Shown: piece after piece, positions 28,682 through 37,474 of the stretch
Position numbering within the stretch: the first letter of the stretch is position 1
How the letters are laid out: each line of letters begins with the position of its first letter
Source: Syntrophobacteraceae bacterium
GTDB lineage: Bacteria; Desulfobacterota; Syntrophobacteria; Syntrophobacterales; Syntrophobacteraceae
Direction of reading: 5' to 3'
Assembly (NCBI GenBank): GCA_031292195.1
Contig: JARLHP010000220.1
Span: 1-57,246 of the forward strand
DNA: 57,246 nt
The notes under the pieces: model-generated
The model's database searches: none
The model's input: the letters and a program-made list of their open reading frames with translations, nothing else
Told to the model about the DNA's origin: nothing
Position numbers and translations under genes: made by a program

Positions 28682-30907
28682 ATGAAAACAGGGCTTCACG
28701 AGCAAATGGAAGTAATCGAAAAACACCTTGGCGGAGCGGGCAAAGCCGCCTTGGCGGCCGGCGTCACAGCTACGTCGTGGTCCAGGTGGAAGGCCGGAAG
28801 TCCCTCACCAATGGGGCCGAGTCTCAAAATTATAGAAAAGCTCCATCAGGAAGCCTTGGGCGGTTTATCGACTGAGCAGCAAACCAACACCTCGACAAAT
28901 TCGACAGAGGAAAACTCGATAAACCGTTCCGTCAAGACGCCGAAAAGAAACGTCTACCTCAAAATGCAAACCCTCCAGGCGGCCCGCGAGATGTGGGAAG
29001 AGCTGACCGGGTCGCTGCGCACGCCGGAAGAACGGGTCGCCGCGACTTCCAGTGTTGGACGCGTCACCTCAAAGCCGATTGTCTCGATACGTTCGGTGCC
29101 GCACTATCATGGCGCCGCAATGGACGGCTATGCGGTTCGCGCCAATGATACCTACGGCGCCGGCGACACTTCGCCCATCTGCCTGCGCGTTGGAGAAACC
29201 GCCCACGCGGTTGATACCGGCGACATGCTTCCCGAAGGCACAGACGCCGTAATCATGATAGAGGATGTCGAAAATGTCTCCCCCGGGCAGATCGAAATCC
29301 GGGCCGCCGCGTTCCCTTGGCAACACGTGCGCAAAGTGGGAGAAGACATCGTTTCCGGGGAATTGCTTCTGCCCCAGAATCATACTGTCAGGCCTGCCGA
29401 CGCAGGGTCTTTGCTGGCAGCCGGGGTCTTGACTCTGGAGGTTTTCAGAAAGCCCAAAGTATTTCTCCAGCCCACCGGAGACGAGATCATACCCGCTGAA
29501 AAAGCTGCCGATGCCAAGCCCGGGGATATTATAGAGTTTAACGGCGCAATTCTATCCGCGATGGTCGAAGAATGCGGCGGGGAGCCGATCCTGCGCCCCA
29601 TTGCGCCCGACGACTATGAATCCTTGAAAAATGCGCTGCGAAACGGGGTGGAGTCGGCTGATGTCGTTTTGATGATGGCCGGTTCCTCGGCCGGATCGGG
29701 AGACTTCATCTCCTCGGTCATCGAAGAGCTCGGCGAAGTGCTCACCCACGGCGTCGCCATGATGCCCGGAAAACCCGTCATACTGGGAATCGTCAACGGA
29801 AGACCTGTTGTCGGGCTCCCGGGGTATTCCGTATCCGCCATAATGGCTTTCGAACAGTTTGTAAGGCCGCTGCTCCATACTCTCCGGGGAAGCTGCTGCC
29901 CGGCTTTCCCCTCCATTACGGCCACCCTGGGAAAAAGGCTGCCTTCCAAGCTGGGCCTGGAAGAATTTGCCCGGGTGATCCTTGGCAGGGTCGATGGCCA
30001 GGTGGTGGCAATGCCCCTCCAGAGGGGGGCCGCCATAATCACCTCCCTGACACGCGCCGACGCAATCTTGCAGATCCCTCAGGAACTGGAAGGTTTTGAG
30101 GAGGGCGCCCGGGTCGAGGTCAGGCTCCTGCGCCCCAAAGAACTGCTCGACTACACCCTGGTGATGATTGGAAGCCACGATAACACCATTGACCTCATAG
30201 CCAATGAGCTCAAAGGCCGCGACGGCAGGCTCCATCTTTCCTCCAGCAATGTGGGCAGCCTCGGGGGATTGACGGCCCTAAAGCGCGGCCAGGCCCATTT
30301 TGCAGGCTCACATTTGCTCGACACCCAAACGGGAGAATACAACTATTCGTACGTGGAACGTTATTTGAGAACCGCTCCGGTGCGGATTGTCCACCTGGCC
30401 ATGCGGGAGCAGGGTTTGATTATAGCCCCGGGAAACCCCAAGAATATCACCGGAATAGAAGATATCCTCCGCCCGGATGTAGTCTTTATCAATCGACAGG
30501 CCGGTTCGGGAACACGAGTGCTTTTCGATTACAGTATCCGGCGGATGGGACTGAGTCAGGATCAAATCAGGGGTTATGACCAGGAAGAATTTACCCACAT
30601 GGGCGTTGCCATCGCGGTCTTGAGCGGCCGCGCCGACGCCGGAATGGCCATCTGTTCTTCGGCCAGGGCGCTGGGCCTGGAATTCATTCCGGTTGCTCGT
30701 GAGCGCTATGACCTGGTGATAGCCGAGAGTGCTTGGTCGGACTTTAAGATGAAGACAACCCTGGAAGTCATCGCTTCGGATGGTTTCCGCCAAAAGGTGA
30801 ACGCGATGGGAGGCTACGACGTTTCAAACTCAGGCATGGTTATGGGGGTTTGGGACGGGGAGCAATGGGTTTCCAAAAAAGAAGCAATACCCGGCGGCAA
30901 TGAATGA
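28682..30907 (+). CDS. HTH-MoeA-PBP fusion, molybdopterin-related regulator or transferase
   Basis: A 741-residue three-part protein. Residues 1-60 resemble a Cro/XRE-type helix-turn-helix (KAALAAGVTATSWSRWKAGS). Residues 60-94 are a polar Thr/Asn/Ser linker. Residues 95-500 form a complete MoeA (HYHGAAMDGYAVRAND, DMLPEGTDAVIMIED, GSSAGSGDFISSVIE and GLPGYSVSAIMAFEQFV). Residues 505-741 are a periplasmic-binding-protein-like domain (PBP_like), with GSGTRVLFDYSIRRMG and the start LVMIGSHDNTIDLIANELKG. The PBP-like domain may sense molybdate/tungstate or cofactor. The HTH makes DNA binding possible. MoeA activity, regulation, or both remain open. It lies between a standard moeA operon and the AOR gene. 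Confidence 0.85.
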   Translation: MKTGLHEQMEVIEKHLGGAGKAALAAGVTATSWSRWKAGSPSPMGPSLKIIEKLHQEALGGLSTEQQTNTSTNSTEENSINRSVKTPKRNVYLKMQTLQAAREMWEELTGSLRTPEERVAATSSVGRVTSKPIVSIRSVPHYHGAAMDGYAVRANDTYGAGDTSPICLRVGETAHAVDTGDMLPEGTDAVIMIEDVENVSPGQIEIRAAAFPWQHVRKVGEDIVSGELLLPQNHTVRPADAGSLLAAGVLTLEVFRKPKVFLQPTGDEIIPAEKAADAKPGDIIEFNGAILSAMVEECGGEPILRPIAPDDYESLKNALRNGVESADVVLMMAGSSAGSGDFISSVIEELGEVLTHGVAMMPGKPVILGIVNGRPVVGLPGYSVSAIMAFEQFVRPLLHTLRGSCCPAFPSITATLGKRLPSKLGLEEFARVILGRVDGQVVAMPLQRGAAIITSLTRADAILQIPQELEGFEEGARVEVRLLRPKELLDYTLVMIGSHDNTIDLIANELKGRDGRLHLSSSNVGSLGGLTALKRGQAHFAGSHLLDTQTGEYNYSYVERYLRTAPVRIVHLAMREQGLIIAPGNPKNITGIEDILRPDVVFINRQAGSGTRVLFDYSIRRMGLSQDQIRGYDQEEFTHMGVAIAVLSGRADAGMAICSSARALGLEFIPVARERYDLVIAESAWSDFKMKTTLEVIASDGFRQKVNAMGGYDVSNSGMVMGVWDGEQWVSKKEAIPGGNE

Positions 30908-31110
30908 GACCGAATCGAACGTCACTGATTTTCGAATTCTTTCCAAGGCGAAATTACTGCCGCTGAACTCAGCTGGAGGCTTACAGACCCACTGAAGGAA
31001 AGGGGGCCGATCAGGCAAGCGCAAAGCAGGTCGTCTCAGCCGGCGAAGTAACCGGTGATGAGGCTTGAGTTTATCCGCATTGCTTATCATTTCATGAAAG
31101 AGGTAGATAA

Positions 31111-32847
31111 ATGGATAAAATACTACGGATAGATATGGGAGCCGAGGGCGGGCCCAAGATGACTGAAGAGCCTTTAGGGGCTTACGCCGGGTTTGGCGGC
31201 AGGGCGATGACCTCGGCGGTGGTCTCCAAGGAAGTCCCCCCTCTTTGCCACCCCCTGGGCGCTGAAAACAAGCTGGTGATTGCTCCCGGTCTTCTCAGCG
31301 GCACAATCGCCTCGATGTCCGGCCGGTTGTCCGTCGGGTGCAAGAGTCCGCTAACGGGCGGCATAAAAGAATCCAACGCGGGCGGTCAGGCCGCGCAGGT
31401 ACTGGCTCGCCTGGGTTACGCCGCCATCATACTCGAGGGCAAACCCCACGGCGACGACCTCTACAAGATCTTTATAAACGCTGAGGGTGTAAAGATAACT
31501 GTCGACAACAGCTTGAAAATGCTTCCCAACTATGACCTCGTGGACAAGATGAAGCAGCAGCACGGGGAAAAAATAACCTGCCTTTCCATTGGCCCGGCCG
31601 GTGAGATGAAAATGGGGGCTGCTTCCATCGCCGTTACCGACATGGAATTGCGACCGACGCGGCATGCCGGCCGTGGAGGCGTGGGTGCGGTCATGGGCGC
31701 CAAGGGGGTTAAAGTCATCGTTCTTGATGATACGGGCATGAAGATGCGCCCTCCAAAGGATCCCGAGAAGTTTAAAGAGGCTAACAAGAATTGGGTCGAG
31801 GGCCTGAAGAAACACCCGGTTACCGGCCAGGGGTTGCCGGCCTACGGAACCAACGTCTTGACAAATGTTCTCAACGAGGCCGGAGGCTATCCCACCTACA
31901 ATTTCAAGCAGGGCCGCTTCGACGGCGCCTCCAGGATCTCCGGCGAGACCCAGGCGGAGACCGAAACGGCCCGCGGCGGCTCCGCCACTCACGGATGCCA
32001 CCGGGGCTGCATTATCCAATGCTCCGGGACATATAACGACAAAGACGGTCATTTCCTTACCAAGCAACCCGAATATGAGACCGTCTGGTCTCATGGCGGG
32101 CAGTGCGGGAATGCCGATCTGGACTCCATTGCCGAGATGGACTTCATCGAGGACAACTACGGCCTCGACACAATCGAGATGGGAGTCGCCCTCGGGGTGG
32201 CCATGGAGGGTGGCCTGCTTGAATTCGGTGACGCGCAGGGCGCCATCAAAATGCTCCATGAAGTTGGCAAGGGCACCCCGCTCGGGCGCATCCTGGGCAA
32301 TGGCGCGGCCTTTACGGGTAAAGCCTTTGGAGTGGAAAGAGTCCCCGTTGTGAAGGGGCAGGCAATGCCGGCCTACGATCCCCGCGCCGTTCAAGGCATC
32401 GGCGTAACCTACGCCACCAGCACCATGGGCGCCGACCATACCGCCGGGTATGCCGTGGCCACCAACATCCTCAGCGTGGGCGGCAAAGTCGATCCGCTCA
32501 AACCCGAAGGCCAGGTCGAGCTGTCAAGAAATCTACAAATCGCCACAGCCGCCATTGACGCAACGGGGATGTGTCTTTTTATCGCTTTTGCCGTGCTTGA
32601 CCAACCCGAGACCTTCCAGGCTCTGCTCGATCTCCTGAATGCTTTCTATGGCCTGAGCCTGGATGCCGACGGAGTGGTGACGCTTGGCAAAACCATTTTG
32701 AAGATGGAAAGAGATTTCAATATCGGGGCGGGATTTACCGCGGAGCACGACCGGCTGCCCCGATTTTTCAAAACGGAGAAGTTTCCCCCACACAATGTCG
32801 TCTTCGAAGTTACGGACGAAGATCTCGACAAAGTGTATAACTGGTAA
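31111..32847 (+). CDS. aor: Tungsten-dependent aldehyde:ferredoxin oxidoreductase (AOR family)
   Basis: A 578-residue AOR-family enzyme carrying a tungsten bis-pterin and one [4Fe-4S] cluster. It reversibly oxidises aldehydes to acids with ferredoxin. The cofactor-binding N-terminal domain includes GFGGRAMTSAVVSKEVPPL and the diglycine loop RHAGRGGVGAVMGAKGVK near 190. Cluster cysteines appear as HGCHRGCIIQC near 298-306 plus a late Cys in DATGMCLFIAF near 490. The family member (AOR, BOR-like or GAPOR-like) cannot be fixed from sequence by eye. Location beside wtpABC and moeA/moaD/moeB supports tungsten use. Probable roles are acid reduction or aldehyde detoxification in a syntrophic metabolism. 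Confidence 0.93.
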   Translation: MDKILRIDMGAEGGPKMTEEPLGAYAGFGGRAMTSAVVSKEVPPLCHPLGAENKLVIAPGLLSGTIASMSGRLSVGCKSPLTGGIKESNAGGQAAQVLARLGYAAIILEGKPHGDDLYKIFINAEGVKITVDNSLKMLPNYDLVDKMKQQHGEKITCLSIGPAGEMKMGAASIAVTDMELRPTRHAGRGGVGAVMGAKGVKVIVLDDTGMKMRPPKDPEKFKEANKNWVEGLKKHPVTGQGLPAYGTNVLTNVLNEAGGYPTYNFKQGRFDGASRISGETQAETETARGGSATHGCHRGCIIQCSGTYNDKDGHFLTKQPEYETVWSHGGQCGNADLDSIAEMDFIEDNYGLDTIEMGVALGVAMEGGLLEFGDAQGAIKMLHEVGKGTPLGRILGNGAAFTGKAFGVERVPVVKGQAMPAYDPRAVQGIGVTYATSTMGADHTAGYAVATNILSVGGKVDPLKPEGQVELSRNLQIATAAIDATGMCLFIAFAVLDQPETFQALLDLLNAFYGLSLDADGVVTLGKTILKMERDFNIGAGFTAEHDRLPRFFKTEKFPPHNVVFEVTDEDLDKVYNW

Positions 32848-32859
32848 GACTTGGCCGCC

Positions 32860-32888
32860 CCCCACCCTCCTTGTGGGGGTGGGGAATT
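32860..32888 (+). terminator. Hairpin between aor and the following gene
   Basis: CCCCACCC (32860-32867) pairs with GGGTGGGG (32877-32884), followed by AATTTT. It may end most aor transcripts and lower expression of the next gene (intercistronic attenuation). Confidence 0.5.
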
Positions 32889-32915
32889 TTCATTGAATGT
32901 GGAGGGTGCGGACCA

Positions 32916-33524
32916 ATGAGTGTAAAAATTGAAAGTCTTCCAGCCGCGGAGCTTCAAATCTTGGTGGACGCTCCCCGTTACCCCCAGTTTCTACAGCTTG
33001 TGCAACAGGGCATTATTCTGCGCAGGCAGGTAGGCTGTAGTCTGCGATCGTTTTTGCTGGACCAATTGCGACTGAGCCCCCAATTCATTGAAGAAAATAT
33101 ACAAACGATTTTTCTGGATGGAAAGCCGGTTGACGACCTGGATAGGGCCCACGTCAAAGACGGATGCACCCTGGCCCTTTCGGCGGCCATGCCCGGGTTG
33201 GTCGGCGCCACCATGCGCCGCGGAGGCTTTTATGCATCCCTTCGTGCCCAGATTTCCCACGGGCCCGACGACCCAAACGCTTCGGCAACGGCACAGGGCT
33301 GCGTTACAATCAAGTTTTTTAATAACGTTGCGCATTTACTTGGAAAAGCTTTCCTGCAGGACACCTTCTTCATTACGAGTAAGAATCTTGAAGATTTCAT
33401 AAGGTGGAGTCGACCAACAGACGATATCAAAGCATTCCTTGGGGAAAAACCGTTTGATTGGAAGGCTTTCCGGGCCGGCAACAGTAACGATGAATTGGTC
33501 CGTGTGCGGTTGAAGATAGTTTAG
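32916..33524 (+). CDS. Uncharacterised AOR-neighbour protein with a beta-grasp-like core
   Basis: A 202-residue soluble protein I do not recognise. GGAGGG lies upstream of ATG 32916. The middle (about 68-100) reads IFLDGKPVDDLDRAHVKDG followed by ALSAAMPGLVGA, which recalls the end of MoaD/ThiS-like folds (a strand, then a D-G turn and a hydrophobic strand ending PG) but with no C-terminal Gly-Gly. The C-terminal half has VTIKFFNNVAHLLGKAFLQ and a conserved-looking RWSRPTDDIKAFL. Its place directly after aor suggests an accessory role. Confidence 0.6.
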   Translation: MSVKIESLPAAELQILVDAPRYPQFLQLVQQGIILRRQVGCSLRSFLLDQLRLSPQFIEENIQTIFLDGKPVDDLDRAHVKDGCTLALSAAMPGLVGATMRRGGFYASLRAQISHGPDDPNASATAQGCVTIKFFNNVAHLLGKAFLQDTFFITSKNLEDFIRWSRPTDDIKAFLGEKPFDWKAFRAGNSNDELVRVRLKIV

Positions 33525-33826
33525 ACCAGTTTGCAGGTGAAAAGTGCTTCCCCGCACGTTCCGCCTGCGGCGGTCACCCCCTGCAGGGTGACCGTCTGTG
33601 GCGTGTTATCCATGGACCGCTTTGCGTAAGGCGCCGACCTCCGTTGCCTTCGGCTTCTCACGTTCCCGGGCGGCATGGATAACACGTTATCAGATTCCGC
33701 AGACCAAAATCAACAACTCCATAAAAGAGGCCTGGAGCGCCAAGAAAGCAGTCTGCTTGTTTCTTAGCCTCTGTGTCTCCGCGGTGGATTTCTTTTGTTT
33801 TTAGCGAGAGGCGAAACGTGCGGTTT
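33525..33826. other. Intergenic palindromes and CTCTGTG repeat copy 2
   Basis: No gene. It contains a strong hairpin (CGGTCACCC...GGGTGACCG, about 33572-33596), a perfect 13-bp inverted repeat CGTGTTATCCATG/CATGGATAACACG (33602-33614 and 33674-33686), and the CTCTGTG repeat (33767-33800). Confidence 0.65.
33767..33800 (+). repeat. CTCTGTG-type dispersed repeat, copy 2
   Basis: CCTCTGTGTCTCCGCGGTGG followed by ATTTC and a T-rich tail, matching 24624-24661 and 34994-35033. Confidence 0.6.
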
Positions 33827-34612
33827 TTATCTTTCCAGAAACTTTACCACCGCCCGGTTGAATAACTCGCAGGCCTCGATATTGCTGAGGTGCAGAGCAC
33901 CCGGCAGGACGGCAATTTCGGCCCCCCCGATCCGCTCCCCTATCTCCTTGGCAGCGCTGACCGGCGTGCTCTCATCCAGGGCCCCCGCAATGATCAGGGT
34001 GGAGGAGGTAACCTTCCCCAGTTCCTCCGAAATATCGAAGGCGCCGATGGCCCGCGAACACCCCACATAGCCGTCAACAGGCGTACTCACGATCATCTCC
34101 CTAATCTTATCGGTCACTTCCGGCCGGGTGCGGCGAAATTGATCGCTTAGCCAGCGAGTCAAAGTATCGGGCGCCAACGCCTCCATACCCCTTGTTTGCG
34201 CGGTCCGGATGCGCTCTTCCCACAGTGGAGCGGCCCCCGGGTCCACACGGCAGACGGTGTTGGACAAAACGAGTCTGTCCACCCGCTCGGGATATCGGCA
34301 GGCAAGGACCTGTCCGATCATTCCTCCCATGGAGATACCCGCGAAGTGGGTCTGCTCGATCTCCAGGTGATCGAGTAATCCAATCAGATCGTCGGCCAGC
34401 ATCTCCATGCTGTACGGCCCGGGCGGAGCGGAGGAGCTTCCGTGACCACGGGTATCGAACCGCAGCACCCGAAACTTCTCCCGCAACAGCGCCGCCTGCG
34501 GGTCCCACAATGCCAGCGACGTGGCCAGGGAGTGGCTGAAGGTGACAAACGGCCCGCCCTCGACCCCTTCAATTTCATAGTGGATCGTCACACCTCTTAT
34601 AGCGGCCTGCAT
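33827..34612 (-). CDS. Alpha/beta hydrolase, 3-oxoadipate enol-lactonase-like
   Basis: A 261-residue alpha/beta hydrolase. The nucleophile elbow is GISMGGMIG (Ser near 95), with a likely acid in AGALDESTPVSAAKEIG and the histidine in LPGALHLSNIEACE near 237. The layout RFDTRGHGSSSAPPGPYSME is that of PcaD-like enol-lactonases. No other aromatic degradation genes are nearby, so the physiological substrate is uncertain; it may be a general esterase or lactonase. Single-gene unit on the minus strand. Confidence 0.82.
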   Translation of the reverse strand: MQAAIRGVTIHYEIEGVEGGPFVTFSHSLATSLALWDPQAALLREKFRVLRFDTRGHGSSSAPPGPYSMEMLADDLIGLLDHLEIEQTHFAGISMGGMIGQVLACRYPERVDRLVLSNTVCRVDPGAAPLWEERIRTAQTRGMEALAPDTLTRWLSDQFRRTRPEVTDKIREMIVSTPVDGYVGCSRAIGAFDISEELGKVTSSTLIIAGALDESTPVSAAKEIGERIGGAEIAVLPGALHLSNIEACELFNRAVVKFLER

Positions 34613-35071
34613 TTCCAGTCTCCTCCTATTTTGAAATTCGCCATTATATGTCAGAGTCGATACGAAATAGCGCGAAAAGAATAAAAGCGCGGGGGCCCAT
34701 AAGCGCTAATACGAAGTTGGGTTCAAGACGCGTCAAACAGATGGGTTTCACTGGTTTTCACCCATCCTACAGCTACAGCGGCTCTCGACGAGCCGGCGTA
34801 GGATGGGTGGAGCGAAGCGCAACCCATCGGCAAAGCTTGAACGCAACCTGGTATAACTTGTTTGGGTCCGGGGTGGCCCGGGCAAATCTTTTCTTGCCCT
34901 GGTCCAAAGGACAAGAGGGCTATTGGGCTCCAACAATAGCAGGGAAAGGCCTTTTGACCGGCCGCCGTCTCCCGGCCGGTCAAAAAAGGAAGCCCCTCTG
35001 TGCCTCCGTGCCTCTGTGGTGGATTTGTTTTTGGTTCACCAGCGTTGCGAAAATTTTATCTGGGTGAGCCT
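34613..35071. other. Intergenic repeats (REP-like hairpin and CTCTGTG copy 3)
   Basis: No gene. CCCATCCTAC (34761-34770) and GTAGGATGGG (34798-34807) form a 10-bp inverted repeat around a CGGCTC..GAGCCG inner stem, followed by GCGAAGCGCAACCCATCGG. The CTCTGTG repeat is at 34994-35033. Confidence 0.65.
34994..35033 (+). repeat. CTCTGTG-type dispersed repeat, copy 3
   Basis: CCCTCTGTGCCTCCGTGCC then TCTGTGGTGGATTTG and T-rich DNA; the third copy of this motif in the window. Confidence 0.6.
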
Positions 35072-35512
35072 TCAGGATAACTCACGACCCCTTTCCGGCG
35101 CGAATAAAATTCTTACCGGGACCCCGGAGCCATCTCCATTGGCAGGCCTGGGCGCAGCCACTGGCGCAGTCAACGCCCGCTCATTTTGTAATGCCGTAAG
35201 ATTGCGGCCGGCGCGCACATCGATCCTCTTGGTGACCACCGACACCCTCTCGTCTTCCAGGATGCTCCCCGTAAGGTGTATCAGTGGTATTGAAGCCTCT
35301 TCGCGGCAACAGGGACATTGCGCCGTATTGAAGATCGTGTCGCACTGATAGCACACATACATGCCCCGGATCGGTCCAAAGACAGGCGCGGGGTCGGGCT
35401 TTTCCCTTCTTCTGGAATTCTTGCCGCTGGATACGACGCGCGCAATGGCAAAAGCAAGGACAGCCGCCATAAAAACCGCTGTGGCATACTCGGAGAAGAG
35501 TCCCTTTAACAT
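35072..35512 (-). CDS. Membrane-anchored zinc-ribbon-like protein
   Basis: A 146-residue protein of unknown function. One N-terminal membrane helix (about 8-28, TAVFMAAVLAFAIARVV) precedes a cytoplasmic basic stretch and a cysteine cluster, CYQCDTIFNTAQCPCC (about 54-69), which fits a zinc ribbon. The tail is proline/alanine-rich and ends with a strand SGVPVRILFAPERG. I assign no role. Confidence 0.6.
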   Translation of the reverse strand: MLKGLFSEYATAVFMAAVLAFAIARVVSSGKNSRRREKPDPAPVFGPIRGMYVCYQCDTIFNTAQCPCCREEASIPLIHLTGSILEDERVSVVTKRIDVRAGRNLTALQNERALTAPVAAPRPANGDGSGVPVRILFAPERGRELS

Positions 35513-35933
35513 AAGAATGCCCCTTTTTTGGAATTCTCTTCAATATCGAACTCGCGTCAAATCGACAAACGCCAGGAATATGGTTCGTAAAGTTCCCCCT
35601 GGTATTTCCCGGGATGAGTGCGCCATTGATCCCGCGTCGAGTCCAACCCCTCGTGTACGCGGAACATAATCGTGTGTTAAATTAACAGCGCTCGCATAGA
35701 GGATAAAGTAGGAGAAACAAGTATTCTCCCTATTGGTTGCAGGTAGATTTCCGGGGTGGGTTTTTCCCTACCACGGGCCTAAGTCAACGGTCCATAAAAG
35801 TCGTAAAGACATCTGCTGATTTTCCCGAATTAATGGCCAAAGAACTGTGGATAGAAAACTTCGACGGTCCACTGACGGCGCCTCCCCGCGCTCCGCTTGG
35901 GCCCCTCACACGGTGGAACGAGGTGAAACTGTC
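35513..35933. other. Intergenic region upstream of the HDOD gene
   Basis: No gene supported. A small hairpin, TAGGAGAA...TTCTCC-TA, lies near 35708-35728. A longer ORF reading into the HDOD gene starts at 35847 but has no ribosome-binding site and an atypical sequence. Confidence 0.5.
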
Positions 35934-37277
35934 ATGCTTCAGAAGGCACAAGTTGTAAATCGCGCTTTTCCGTCAATATTTTCCAGCCTCAGCGACGAAG
36001 AACAAATCAGGCTGTTTAACACTGGAACGGTAAAAAGGCTGGCCGAAAAGGAACTCCTGTTCAAAAAAGCGATGCCGGACAAAAACATCTATTGGGTCCT
36101 GGGCGGAACACTCAGGGCCATATCCCGCCATTCAAACGGGCGGGCCATCAGGTTCAAGACCGGCGACCTGGTTGGAGAAACCAGCCTTCGGGGCTCGGCC
36201 GGCAGGAACTGCTCGGTTGTGGCCGAAGAAGCCTCGTCGGTATTCTGCCTGAGTCCCGCGGCCTTCGACACCCTCGACCCGAAAACCCGCACCGCAATTC
36301 TTGAACTTCTCCACGATACGCTTCTTGCCCGATTGGAGTCGGTAAAAGAGCAAAGTGATTCGGCGCGGCTTCGTGAAGCCGCCTTGGTCAAATACGTCGA
36401 AAAATACCGCAAACCTCTCCAAAAATATGAGCAATCCGAGGTAATCACAACCATAGTCGAAAATATTCCCAGGCTCCCCCTGCATATCACACACCTCATA
36501 GAGTTGCTCGCCAGTGACAGGCCGTCGACAAAAGAGGTTGCCGGGCTGGCCAAACAGGACCCCTCGCTGGTGGTTGACATCCTGAAGACCATAAACTCCG
36601 CCCGGTTCCATCTCCCGAAAGAAATCACCGATGTCTCCTACGCAATCACCTATCTCGGCTTCAATGAGGTCTACCACATCGCCGTATCGCGGGGGCTAAC
36701 GAAGTTGATGCCGGATTCGCGCGAATTCAGGGAAGTGTATTTACATTCTCTTTTCCTGTCATACGTCGGTGCGGAGTTATGTCACTCACACGATAAGGAC
36801 CTGGCGGCCCTTATCAGTACGATTGGTCTTTTGCACGACATCGGAAAGACCGTTGCCCTGCTTTTGCGGAAACAATATCCCAAATGGTCGCTTTTCATCG
36901 AGATGCTGGATACTTCCAAATTGGGGGCCATGCTTCTCAAACAATGGAACATCCCCAATAGGATCTGCCAGGCCATAGAATACCAGGCCTATCCCGCCTT
37001 TTGTCATCCGGACGCGTTTGCCTCGGACCAAAAGATCAATATCGCCCTTCTCCATGTGGCGCATGTTGCAAGCGATGTTTTGGCCAAAGGACCGGCCGAG
37101 CCCTTCGAAAATCCCTATCTCCACGATTATCTGCGCCTTCTCAAGTTCGAACATGGTGAAATCGACCGGGTAGTAAAGGACAACATCCTGCCCGGGTTGA
37201 TGGCAAAATCTCAATGGCTGCCCGATTTTGTTCGAAATATCATCCACTCCGCCCGTCCCGCGGGTGGCAGGGCTTGA
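35934..37277 (+). CDS. Cyclic-nucleotide-binding-like/HDOD signalling protein
   Basis: A 447-residue cytoplasmic signalling protein. Residues about 15-130 have the CRP/cNMP-binding fold (LFKKAMPDKNIYWVLGGTLR, GDLVGETSLRGS), residues 130-175 a helical linker, and residues 180-400 an HDOD domain (EVAGLAKQDPSLVVDILKTI, then the degenerate HD-like TIGLLHDIGKTVALLL). HDOD proteins act in chemotaxis and stress signalling and are usually non-catalytic. Start at ATG 35934 is supported by GAGGTG 9 nt upstream. Ligand unknown. Confidence 0.85.
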   Translation: MLQKAQVVNRAFPSIFSSLSDEEQIRLFNTGTVKRLAEKELLFKKAMPDKNIYWVLGGTLRAISRHSNGRAIRFKTGDLVGETSLRGSAGRNCSVVAEEASSVFCLSPAAFDTLDPKTRTAILELLHDTLLARLESVKEQSDSARLREAALVKYVEKYRKPLQKYEQSEVITTIVENIPRLPLHITHLIELLASDRPSTKEVAGLAKQDPSLVVDILKTINSARFHLPKEITDVSYAITYLGFNEVYHIAVSRGLTKLMPDSREFREVYLHSLFLSYVGAELCHSHDKDLAALISTIGLLHDIGKTVALLLRKQYPKWSLFIEMLDTSKLGAMLLKQWNIPNRICQAIEYQAYPAFCHPDAFASDQKINIALLHVAHVASDVLAKGPAEPFENPYLHDYLRLLKFEHGEIDRVVKDNILPGLMAKSQWLPDFVRNIIHSARPAGGRA

Positions 37278-37474
37278 CCGGACCTCCAACTGACCGCCTG
37301 ATCACAGGGCAACAGGCTTGCGGGGGCTGCGGGAAAACCTCCCCCACTCGCCGCCTGCAAATCGATTCGCTCTCAGATAGGGCTTTTTCCGGGAAAGATA
37401 TTGCAAATTGGCCGTCCAGACGGTAAATTTATAACAAATATCCAATGATTTAGTCTCGCACAGGAAAAAAGGGG

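Noticed and set aside
34648..35067. 139-residue plus-strand ORF
   Set aside because: It runs through a REP-like palindrome and the CTCTGTG repeat, with no ribosome-binding site and no domain.
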